DNA of 64,000 nucleotides from Mucor racemosus (Eukaryota > Mucoromycota > Mucoromycetes > Mucorales > Mucoraceae), in the NCBI GenBank assembly GCA_027405735.1, contig JAPEHQ010000001.1, positions 6,200,001 through 6,264,000 of the forward strand, read 5' to 3'. Under the pieces are notes generated by a model. It was given only the letters and a program-made list of their open reading frames with translations, did not search any database and had not been told where the DNA came from. Below are positions 34,950 to 45,891 of the stretch, in pieces. Position 1 is the first letter of the stretch. Every line of letters starts with the position of its first letter. The position numbers and the translations under genes are program-made.

Positions 34950-36220
34950 CCCTGCTGTACTTTTTGTTTTCACTAAATAATACCAAGAAAAATTTATATG
35001 AAAATGTACCTGAGATGTTCAACTTTTATTCCAAAATGAGTATCCAGAAATATCCTACTTTTTGCTGTTGGTATTAATTTTTCAGTGCTAATGTTTCAGA
35101 TTTTTTACGCGTATTTCACTGCTAAAGGATTGAAAACTTTGAGGCTTCATATCTCCAGAAAAAATTAAGCTATACTAACACTTTTTTATAATAAAACTTA
35201 CTTGTTTTAAAGCGCTCTATAACATATTTTAATATAAAAAAATTATGAGCACTTTTATTTTTTTTTCATTTTTTTGGACATTTCTATAGTAGGTTTCAGA
35301 ATATTGGCTAAATTGAACAACATTTTTTTTGCATTCATGTCATTACGCTCACTAAGCTCTCTCGGATCCAATTTAGAGTTTTTCAAAATATTGATTTTCC
35401 GTGGAGATATCCTAAAAAATGTGTAAAAAAGGTACCTCCATTTCTAGCTTCCATTTTTCCCTTATATACCCTCATCCCAAATTCTGAATCTGAAAAAAAA
35501 AGTTACAAAAATCCTGTTTTCTCTATGAAAAATGCAGCTAGAAGGTTCAGCAATAGCTTAATCGATAGATAATTTTGTTGCACATTATTTTAATTTATTA
35601 TATTTTAAATATGCTTATAAAAAGTGATGTGTATCTTTAAAAAACCTCCAAAATTTCAATTGCATTTTACACAAAATTTAATGTGAAATGTTTGTCTGAG
35701 TTTTATTTAGATAAATGCAGAATTTAAAACTGTACAAAAACTATTTAGTATATTAGGTTGACTTAATTTGCAGTTCATGAGCATTTAAACGATTTTGTTT
35801 TTTTCATCATTTTTCGTCCATTTTTTAAAATAAATTTTGGAATCCAGTTATCATAAGCTGTAAGCTGTGATATCGACTATTATTTTGATTATCTCGATGA
35901 AAAATCTATATTTTTGGCCGAAACAAAAAATACAGAGTAGCAATCAATTAGATCTATCTTGTGAATACATAAATTAAGCCCTGGATAATGAGCTTTAAGT
36001 TTTACAAAATAATAAACTAATATTTACAGCTGCAGAAACAAAGGAAAAAATCCCCATCCTTGTGAATATTGATCCAATCAATCTCCAATTATACATGCTG
36101 GTAGATTTACATATACTGTATCCTGCATAAAAATTTATATTTCTACTTTCACAGTTCACTGTGAATTGAGGAAACCATCCGCAAAACATGATATTTCTGT
36201 CCAATAAAACCATGTGCTGT
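34950..36220 (-). repeat. AT-rich body repeat, copy D (in left arm)
   Basis: Near-identical direct repeat of 31490-32740 and mirror of the right arm around 41757-43010. It carries the sequence TATACTGTATCC at 36112-36123 where copy C has TATATCC. Confidence 0.85.
36114..36120. other. Tc1/mariner excision footprint TA-CTG-TA
   Basis: Compared with the empty site at 32630-32640, this copy has five extra bases that form TA CTG TA. CTG/CAG is the terminal triplet of the Tc1 element at the mirrored position (40110), so this is the standard Tc1 excision scar. Confidence 0.88.
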
Positions 36221-37379
36221 GTCGTATATTTTTATGTTTGATAAATAATACTTAAAAAAGAATATAATTAAAAGAGAATGAGCAATGAATCATTTCTTCA
36301 ACTTTATAATAAAAACAAGATATCGTTTATTTAGATATAAAAGTATGGCCTTTTATATTATTGATTTGACATTGAGATTCTTGAGATGTAATTTATTAAT
36401 AAGGCCCTATTGAGCCATTAGATCTTTTTGATGTTAATCTATGGATGGAAATTGATCAATCATAATTTAACCGTGCTTGCAGATCTTGTGAGATGTCTTG
36501 TATTTTAGGCCATTTCAATTCAGAAATTGTCATTTCTTTTAGATACGTCTGCGCTTTCTATTGAATTATTTTACAGCTAAGTTATCCATACAAACTCTTC
36601 AAATTTTGAATACAACAATGATCTCGGTCCTCGCCTAAAATTGAAAATAAAGCATTTCTACAATTTTTTTAAACATTTTACTGGTTTACACTTATTTCTA
36701 AAAAAATTTCCTGCAGAAAACAAGCATTTTTTTATATAAATAACCCTTACAATCAATTATATTTCTTTCTTTTTGCTTTTTTTACAACATAAGTATGTAT
36801 TTTTTTATGCCATGTAAGCAGATTTTTAAGCAGGTTTTATTGATATTTAGATATTACTACGTTGAAATATAGTACTGAATTCAAACAATATGCTCCACAT
36901 ACTGTATTATAATGCAATGAAACCGGTATTTCTGCAAACGTTTTCTCATATTTAATACAAATTTAAATCATTTATTTTACCATTTAACAGTTTATAATGC
37001 ACAGTAAGTTATCAATAAATTTGAGGTGCTATACTACTAACATTTAGCCCTAAAGTATTATATAATATTCTATTATATCATTTCTTTTGAGAGTTGAAAC
37101 ATGGTAATTAAAGATATAATAATGTGTGCATGAGATTGTCTATTAACCTTTTGACTACTACTTTGCTGGTGTAGATACAAATACGCTTATAAAAAGTAAG
37201 TGCTCATTTGCATAAAATCATAAAATAACATTGCTAATATGTAAAATCCATACTTTTTAGTCGGTTTTTGAGGCTTTTCATTTTCCTATTGTGTAGCATG
37301 TAGGTATATTATATTAAATTTAATAATGTTAGATAAAGACATACTGACATTGTTAAAATATATAGGCTGCTTTATTGTT

Positions 37380-38030
37380 GCGAGTAGCGTTCGCAAAATG
37401 ACCGAGCCCAAGCGAGTGCAAGCAGTTTCAGCAAGCATTTGCCGAGTCTAAAATATTTGAAAGTTACTCGAGATAGCCCGAGCCTAAGCAACGGCTCGTC
37501 GAGTAGTTGTATATCGAGCATTCTCAGTTTTGAAAGCAAGCAAGAAAGCATAAATTAAGCATTACCTAATTTTTCAAAAAGACAAGCAAATCGAGTACGA
37601 GCATATAAACAGGCGAGCAAATCCGAGTGCAAGCACAACAAGCATGGTGCTATATATTTTCAGCCTAATATTGATTCAGAATGTGTTGCATTTTGACATT
37701 TTTAAAGCTAGAATTACGTAAATTGAATAAATTTTCCCTGTGTTACATGCTTGCTTACTTGATTTGAAAGCAGGCAAGCAAGCAGGTTTACATACATCAT
37801 GTACTGTACATGCAAGCAAGCCTATTTCATTTTAAAGCATTTCGAGCAAGTATACAAGCAAGCTTTCAATGTTTTCGTCGAGCGCCAAGCAGGAAACTGC
37901 TTAAAAAATTTAATCAAGCAAGCCAAAGCAAGTACTAACCTGAAAAAAACGCAATTCAAGCGAGCCCGAGCATAGGGCTCGCTCGCTTGCTTATGCTCGC
38001 ACTGCTCAATTGCGATCATTACCTCTCTAT
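37380..38030. repeat. AAGC-rich fold-back-like sequence in the inverted-repeat spacer
   Basis: Dense variants of GCAAGCAAGC, CGAGCCC and GAGCGAGC. Near one end stands CGAGCCCAAGCGAG, near the other CGAGCCCGAGCATAGGGCTC, so the region can fold on itself. Composition differs from the AT-rich surroundings. Probably a degenerate fold-back element or MITE; not coding. Confidence 0.5.
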
Positions 38031-38848
38031 AATCTCATAATAAAATGGTACTTTTTGACTTGATTAATTTTATACGTTTTACCTTTCGATAAATTACTGA
38101 CTTCTCTTCTGATATATTGAATTTACGTCGCATTCAAAATGTATAGATGTACTGTATGTAATATATATTTGGCTGATAATGTGGAATAGGTAGAGATATT
38201 CACGGAAAAAATATAAAAAAAACAATAGAAATTCGACTAGATAACATTATGGTTTTATCATCAAGTTAAATTCTACTTGAGGACTTTTATAATACTGTAA
38301 ATAAATATCCTCTTTATATAACTTTTGTCTTTCATTAGAGGGGTTACGTAAACATTCCTAGGTCCATACATAGCCAATAATACCCTTATCATATATAAGT
38401 CTTGATATTAATCAATCCAATATGTAGGAAATTTGTGCAATTATTTCCTTAAAAACCTCACGCGCGTGCAATTAATGATTAACTTTTTACAGCAAAATGT
38501 GTGCAAAATAAAAGCACTGACAAAACAAAAAAATGCAAGCAATTACAATAATTGCACGCAAAATTATATTTGAGGAATACGTACGCTTTTGAAATTGATG
38601 CACGCATCAATATTATTTATGGTTTTTGGTTTTTGAAAATTCATAAAAAAAATTGGATCAAATGCTTATATAATATATAAATTTGTTTATTGTATTGAAA
38701 AATAAAATAATACTCCTTGATTGATTAAACTGTACCATGGATACCCAATAAAAGGGATGACATGCTTGATAAAATAGATATAGATGTGTAGTATTCAGAG
38801 CATAATAGGTATACATACTAAACCAATAAAAGCAAAAATAAGCCTAAT
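38031..38848. other. Rest of the inverted-repeat spacer
   Basis: AT-rich unique sequence with several GCACGC/GCGTGC words (near 38460-38610). No gene recognised. Confidence 0.35.
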
Positions 38849-40109
38849 AACAATAAAGCAGCCTATATATTTTAACAATGTCAGTATGTCTTTATCTAAC
38901 ATTATTAAATTTAATATAATATACCTACATGCTACACAATAGGAAAATGAAAAGCCTCAAAAACCGACTAAAAAGTATGGATTTTACATATTAGCAATGT
39001 TATTTTATGATTTTATGCAAATGAGCACTTACTTTTTATAAGCGTATTTGTATCTACACCAGCAAAGTAGTAGTCAAAAGGTTAATAGACAATCTCATGC
39101 ACACATTATTATATCTTTAATTACCATGTTTCAACTCTCAAAAGAAATGATATAATAGAATATTATATAATACTTTAGGGCTAAATGTTAGTAGTATAGC
39201 ACCTCAAATTTATTGATAACTTACTGTGCATTATAAACTGTTAAATGGTAAAATAAATGATTTAAATTTGTATTAAATATGAGAAAACGTTTGCAGAAAT
39301 ACCGGTTTCATTGCATTATAATACAGTATGTGGAGCATATTGTTTGAATTCAGTACTATATTTCAACGTAGTAATATCTAAATATCAATAAAACCTGCTT
39401 AAAAATCTGCTTACATGGCATAAAAAAATACATACTTATGTTGTAAAAAAAGCAAAAAGAAAGAAATATAATTGATTGTAAGGGTTATTTATATAAAAAA
39501 ATGCTTGTTTTCTGCAGGAAATTTTTTTAGAAATAAGTGTAAACCAGTAAAATGTTTAAAAAAATTGTAGAAATGCTTTATTTTCAATTTTAGGCGAGGA
39601 CCGAGATCATTGTTGTATTCAAAATTTGAAGAGTTTGTATGGATAACTTAGCTGTAAAATAATTCAATAGAAAGCGCAGACGTATCTAAAAGAAATGACA
39701 ATTTCTGAATTGAAATGGCCTAAAATACAAGACATCTCACAAGACCTGCAAGCACGGTTAAATTATGATTGATCAATTTCCATCCATAGATTAACATCAA
39801 AAAGATCTAATGGCTCAATAGGGCCTTATTAATAAATTACATCTCAAGAATCTCAATGTCAAATCAATAATATAAAAGGCCATACTTTTATATCTAAATA
39901 AACGATATCTTGTTTTTATTATAAAGTTGAAGAAATGATTCATTGCTCATTCTCTTTTAATTATATTCTTTTTTAAGTATTATTTATCAAACATAAAAAT
40001 ATACGACACAGCACATGGTTTTATTGGACAGAAATATCATGTTTTGCGGATGGTTTCCTCAATTCACAGTGAACTGTGAAAGTAGAAATATAAATTTTTA
40101 TGCAGGATA

Positions 40110-41754
40110 CAGTGACCCCCAAAACTGTCCCAATGTTTCCTAGTTTTGAGTTTAGTATGATTTTCAGGTACAACAAATATATTTAAAGTACGACATATTT
40201 TATATATTTCGGAAGATCAATTAATTTCCTTTTATATTAAACTAAAAAAATCTCGAATTTCATTGGTCCGCTATATTTATACCCTGTCTGGGACAGCATA
40301 TGCATTGGGACAGTTTTGAGAGCTTACGCGGGAAAAAATATAATCCTATTTAATAGTCCGTCCAAAGGCCGTTTCTTTCCAAATATACTTTCACACAATT
40401 GGGCATGCTATCAAAAACTTTTTGGCACTCCTCCTGTTTAATGGTGTTGTACCAAACCTCAGTTACACGCTCCGAAAGATCAAGGATTCATTTGGGCGCT
40501 GTTTTGTACTCATTAAGCCTCCTCTTTAATAAGATCCACATATTTTCGATCGGATTCAAGTCAGGAGATAGCGGAGACCAATTTATTACTTCATAGTCTT
40601 GATCCAATAGATATTCCTTGACTAAATTTGACGTATGCTTTGGAGCATTGTCATGCTGGAAAATGATCTGATCACGACGAAGGCCTAATTTATCCAAAGT
40701 AAAATTGAAAGTCCGCTCCAAATCGTCTTCAAAGATTTGTTTATACAAATGTCGATCCACAGTACCCTCAATTCTGCATATCTATCGAACTCCGGCATAC
40801 GTAATGGCCCTCCAAAACATGACACTCCCACCGCCATCTATAACGGTCATCTTCACATAATTAGATTTCAAGCTCTCACCGTCTCAAATCCAAAGCCAGC
40901 TTCTTCCATTTAAGTTAAATCTATTAATGTTGGTCTCATCTGATCAAATCACCCTTTTCCGTTCGTCGGAAGTCCAATCCTTGCGAAGATGACACCATTC
41001 TAAACGCCTTTTAATATTAGCCGGAGACAGCATAGGTTTTTTAGGCTTGATAATTGCTCCTATGCTCCCCCTACGGAGCGATTTCGGACAGTTTCCGGGC
41101 TTTTATTAACTCCGAAATTACTCTCAAGTAGTTTAAAATGTTACTTGAATTTTTGACTGCTTTTTTTGTTGCTTGGCGAACACAAAACCTTTCATCAGAT
41201 TCAAACAGCAATTTAAGTCGACCCCTTTTAGACACACCCAAACTTGTGCAACACCGTTTTTTAATTTTTTCCAAAACAGGCTTACCTACATGCAATATTT
41301 CCGCAACTTGGCGCACTGATTTACCGGTGTTTAAAAGACTAATGGCATCATTCTCCTTATTCTCCTGAAGTTTTTTCATATTAATTTTCAATAGGCCAAA
41401 GCACCAGAATCTGTATATGAAATATGCATCTTTTTTATTTTCTTTACCCAATTAGGTGTTTATTTACTGATTTCCAAGCGCTCAAGATACTAGTGCAAAT
41501 TATGGTTCTACAATCATCGATTATCTAAAAATCAAAAATGGCTCTCAAAACTGTCCCAATGCATATACTGTCCCAAATTGGGTATAAATTCAATTGACCA
41601 ATAAAATTCGAGATTTTTTTAATTTAATATAAAAGGAAATTAATTGATCTTCCGAAATATATAAAATATGTCGTACTTTAAATATATTTGTTGTACCTGA
41701 AAATCATACTAAACTTAAAACTAAGAAACATTGGGACAGTTTTGGGGGTCACTG
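40110..41754 (-). mobile_element. Tc1/mariner transposon, inactive copy (1645 bp)
   Basis: Starts CAGTGACCCCCAAAACTG and ends in its inverse, between TA duplications at 40108-40109 and 41755-41756. Terminal inverted repeats are about 210 bp with few mismatches. Each ends with an inner CATTGGGACAGTTTTGAGAG, which is the outer CAAAACTGTCCCAATG motif turned round. This gives two likely transposase sites per end. The transposase gene is broken. Position is confirmed by the empty site at 32630 and the scar at 36114. Confidence 0.95.
40488..41451 (-). pseudogene. Tc1 transposase (DD34E), disrupted
   Basis: On the minus strand: an N-terminal helix-turn-helix (TGKSVRQVAEILHVGKPVLE), the first catalytic Asp in SDETNINRFNLNG, GGGSVMFWRAI, the second Asp in IIFQHDNAPKHTS, and the Glu in LSPDLNPIENMW. 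34 residues separate the second Asp from the Glu (DD34E, Tc1 type). Breaks: a frameshift near 41075-41090, stop TGA at 40944-40946 where Trp is expected just before SDET, TGA at 40884-40886 and TAG at 40782-40784. The element cannot make its own transposase, so its past mobility needed a helper copy. Confidence 0.9.
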
Positions 41755-43867
41755 TATATGTAAATCTACCAGCATGTATAATTGGAGATTGATTGGATCA
41801 ATATTCACAAGGATGGGGATTTTTTCCTTTGTTTCTGCAGCTGTAAATATTAGTTTATTATTTTGTAAAACTTAAAGCTCATTATCCAGGGCTTAATTTA
41901 TGTATTCACAAGATAGATCTAATTGATTGCTACTCTGTATTTTTTGTTTCGGCCAAAAATATAGATTTTTCATCGAGATAATCAAAATAATAGTCGATAT
42001 CACAGCTTACAGCTTATGATAACTGGATTCCAAAATTTATTTTAAAAAATGGACGAAAAATGATGAAAAAAACAAAATCGTTTAAATGCTCATGAACTGC
42101 AAATTAAGTCAACCTAATATACTAAATAGTTTTTGTACAGTTTTAAATTCTGCATTTATCTAAATAAAACTCAGACAAACATTTCACATTAAATTTTGTG
42201 TAAAATGCAATTGAAATTTTGGAGGTTTTTTAAAGATACACATCACTTTTTATAAGCATATTTAAAATATAATAAATTAAAATAATGTGCAACAAAATTA
42301 TCTATCGATTAAGCTATTGCTGAACCTTCTAGCTGCATTTTTCATAGAGAAAACAGGATTTTTGTAACTTTTTTTTTCAGATTCAGAATTTGGGATGAGG
42401 GTATATAAGGGAAAAATGGAAGCTAGAAATGGAGGTACCTTTTTTACACATTTTTTAGGATATCTCCACGGAAAATCAATATTTTGAAAAACTCTAAATT
42501 GGATCCGAGAGAGCTTAGTGAGCGTAATGACATGAATGCAAAAAAAATGTTGTTCAATTTAGCCAATATTCTGAAACCTACTATAGAAATGTCCAAAAAA
42601 ATGAAAAAAAAATAAAAGTGCTCATAATTTTTTTATATTAAAATATGTTATAGAGCGCTTTAAAACAAGTAAGTTTTATTATAAAAAAGTGTTAGTATAG
42701 CTTAATTTTTTCTGGAGATATGAAGCCTCAAAGTTTTCAATCCTTTAGCAGTGAAATACGCGTAAAAAATCTGAAACATTAGCACTGAAAAATTAATACC
42801 AACAGCAAAAAGTAGGATATTTCTGGATACTCATTTTGGAATAAAAGTTGAACATCTCAGGTACATTTTCATATAAATTTTTCTTGGTATTATTTAGTGA
42901 AAACAAAAAGTACAGCAGGGATGAAAAATGAGACCCAGCTTTCAAGGGAAAAGCAGTGAATTTTACGCGTTTTTGAGTCTTTCGCGAGATATAAAATAAA
43001 TTTAGGAATAGGTAGCATAATGCGACCAATTCATGTCTGTTTAGTAGTGTCTAAAGTATATCGTAAAAACGTTTATTATGAGGTTAGTTATAGAAAGAAG
43101 GCATGCTCCAACTTTGAAGATTGAAACTATGAAATTTTTTTAAAAATTCAAATTTAACATTAAAATTCATTTTAACTTATCGAGCATAATTTCTTCATGT
43201 ACTACAGCAAGTCAAAATAGGTTGTGAAGGACAGAACGAACAAAATAAATTGTAATTTTTTTTTATTGATTAATTAGTAAGGAAAATAATTACACAAATA
43301 TCATACAGTGTGATTGTTTAGCTTCTACATGGGAAAAATCTAAAAATCAATTTTTATTATATACTGTATATACTATATTATACTGTATTACTGTATTATC
43401 AGATATTGTTTTTTTTGTGGAGATCGGACGAGATCTGGTATTTTCAACATTAATGACCGTAACTTTTATAGATTATAAAATTTTTGTTACTATATACTAT
43501 ATATATACACGCTTTATCTACTACTACTAAATTTTTGTATATATACGTAACGCTATTTTTTATCTATTGATTATATGCTCACTGGAAACTCCAGTTGTAT
43601 TTTCTAGTGGAATAAAGTCAGCTTTTGCATTATTGTACCTAGCATAATAATTACATGATATAGGGCAAAAATAACAGATTTCTCTTTTTATTTCGATCAG
43701 GAATAAAGATTTTTTTGTAAACCAAATTGCTGCTGATACTCAGCAAATAGCAGTATTATATACCAAAGAAAAAAAATATGGTCAAATTACTCAATATTGC
43801 ACAAATTCAGAAAAACAAAATAGCAGATAAGTAGAAGGATGGCAATTAAAAAAAGCAAACATAGAGG

Positions 43868-43960
43868 GGACGTTTGTCCTAGTTGCTAGACTTATGCGCT
43901 TTACAGCTAGTTCAAACGGAGAGGTTGTGGGTTCGAAACTCGTGTAAACGGATTTTGTTC
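43868..43960 (+). repeat. tRNA-like SINE head in right arm
   Basis: Mirror copy of 33890-34012: GAGGGGACGTTTGTCCTAG to GGGTTCGAAACTCGTG. See that entry. Confidence 0.45.
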
Positions 43961-44461
43961 GGGACTTGTGTTTGCCGGGCTAGAAGCACAACTAATCACC
44001 CTCTCATCTTTTTTTTCCTTTTACGATTCAATGCGCAGCTCTCAAAAGACTATCAATTATTGTCTTCTTTTCTCTGTATATTCCGATATTCTTCATCCCA
44101 TTTTTGAAATTGATTTTCTGTATGAATAAATATCTTATTTTGCAAGGAGGAGAATAACAAGATCTTACTAGTTGCACAAAACAGCAACGCTTTGCATGCA
44201 ATACTTTAATATTATACGCTGCTGTATTGTAGGCATAATCTCTGTACGTGTATTCTAATTTTGGTGTTCATCAAGTAGGAATTAAATCGAACATTATTAA
44301 TTGCAGCAATATTGTACAGTACGTATTGCAGTAAAATGTAAAATAAAAAAAAAAAGGTTTGAAAAAGATACAGTTTGAATCCTTCTTTATTCAAAATATG
44401 GATAGTGTGCAATAAATAAGTCTATATTTCTACCCTATCTAATATTAATTGTGATTTATTA

Positions 44462-45333
44462 TGTTATATGCTACCAAGTATTATACGTTATCACCTTCTA
44501 CAGTATCAATACATCTTACAATCCATTGACTACGACATGTATTGAAGTGCAAAGTCTTGATATCGGATACTATAAGTAAGAAACTTCTAGCGTACTAAGT
44601 TTATCCAGCAGAAATTAACAAGAACGTTTGGACTTCAATTATGACACCATGTTATTTTATCCTAGCAGTTAATTAATCAAATAGCTATCAAATCAATATC
44701 CAAGCATATTTAGTGCAGCATTAAATTAAGGCAACTCACAAGTTCTGCAAGCACGGTGAAATCATGATTGATCCATTTCAATCCATAGATTACTACCAAA
44801 CAGATCTAATGAATCAATAATAGTGCCTTATGTAGTAAACTACATATACCAAGTTTGTTTAGTAATCAAATTGATCTTAGTCAACATCTAAGATTTAGTA
44901 ACTTTAAATCACAAAAACATTGAAATGTCAAATTGCACCACTGATACCTCCAAACTAGGAACTAAACCACGAAGATCTTGCTTCAAGATCTTATTACTGT
45001 ATTATTAATAGAATTAGAAAATAGTATATATATCACAAAGGCTATGGTAATCCCGAAACCTTTGCTTTATTTTATATCTTAATAAATATCAAAGAGTTAT
45101 AATTGTATTCGCAACGCTTTTTTTGTTTAACTACTATTTTTTGTAGCCTTTAAATTACATCTCAGGATCTCAATATCAAATCAATATACTGTAAAAGACA
45201 TACTTTTATACCTAAATAAACGAGATATCTTATTTTTATTATACAGCTCAAGGACTGATTTATTACTCATTCTCTTTAAATTGTATCCTTTTTTAAGAAC
45301 AGTATTATTTACAAATCTGAAAATATACGACAA
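44462..45333 (+). repeat. TGTTG family repeat, copy E, split by a 316-bp insertion
   Basis: The left part (to 44829) and right part (from 45146) align with copies A and B. The gap is filled by the insertion listed next. Begins TGTTATATGCTACC and ends ATACGACA. Confidence 0.75.
44830..45145. mobile_element. 316-bp insertion with 5-bp duplication GCCTT
   Basis: Flanked by GCCTT at 44825-44829 and 45146-45150; related copies have one GCCTT at this site. Inner ends ATGTAGTAAACTAC and ACTACTATTTTTTGTA suggest short inverted termini containing GTAGT/ACTAC. Class uncertain (MITE or degenerate LTR). Confidence 0.65.
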
Positions 45334-45339
45334 AATTAC

Positions 45340-45545
45340 GTGATTCACATTTTTTCCAATGGTCGCTCTTCCAAAAAAAACGCCGAACAATATCCAGACG
45401 CGGCCAACTGATAAATATCTAAGCTGTAGTTTTTTTTAGAAAAAATCACCGGACAGTCCGGACGCGGCCAACTGATAAATATCTAAGCTGTAGTTTTTTT
45501 TAGAAAAAATCACCGGACAGTCCGGACGCTGCTGTTTAAAAGTCT
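45340..45545 (+). repeat. CCGGACAG-containing repeat with internal 64-bp tandem copies
   Basis: Related to 9986-10160 in reverse. The unit starting GACGCGGCCAACTGATAA at 45397 recurs at 45461 and begins again at 45525; each unit ends ATCACCGGACAGTCCG. The 10-kb copy has a single unit, so the tandem arose here. Confidence 0.8.
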
Positions 45546-45891
45546 CAGGCTGTGAGATTCAGTACACAGATATCGAAATTTCTTCGATAGGGTAATCTAA
45601 GGAATAGGTCCTCACGCTAAGCATATACAGTTAAGAGTTTTAAACTTTTAAATATCGATAAAAAAATAATTTTAGCCATCGAATGGTGTCGAATATTAAA
45701 CTATCCGATGTTTGATTGGGAAGATATAGTTGCTTTAGCAATATATATTAGCACTACAGGCGTGATTTAAAATATATACTTGTGAAGCCTTTTTTTATAA
45801 TATATTTGACATATTTAAAACTAGTTTAAACATGTTTCATAGGGGCCGAAGTTTTATCCATGGAGATATCAATTATTATATTCTTACTGTT

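Larger units (their letters stand above)
33720..37379. repeat. Left arm of a large inverted repeat
   Basis: Matches 38849-44150 in reverse complement. Identity is near complete from about 33920 inwards (for example the 78-codon open frames at 34841-35077 and 42793-43029 translate identically) and drops in the outer ~200 bp. The inner boundary is GCTGCTTTATTGTT at 37379. Contains a body repeat, a truncated TGTTG repeat (about 36225-36500) and a Tc1 excision scar, but no gene. Confidence 0.88.
38849..44150. repeat. Right arm of the large inverted repeat (contains a Tc1 insertion)
   Basis: Reverse complement of 33720-37379. The longer length is accounted for by the 1645-bp Tc1 element plus its TA. 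It includes a truncated TGTTG repeat (about 39733-40016) and a body repeat copy (about 41757-43010 plus a short piece before 40109). Divergence from the left arm rises beyond about 43960. Confidence 0.88.

Noticed and set aside
31490..36220. Treating copies C and D as a simple recent tandem duplication
   Set aside because: The sequence outside the near-identical block is homologous but much more diverged, which a single recent duplication would not give.
34841..43029. Identical 78-codon open frames at 34841-35077 and 42793-43029
   Set aside because: Identity comes from the inverted repeat; the frame is not kept in the diverged copies at 31.4, 15.4 and 52.5 kb.
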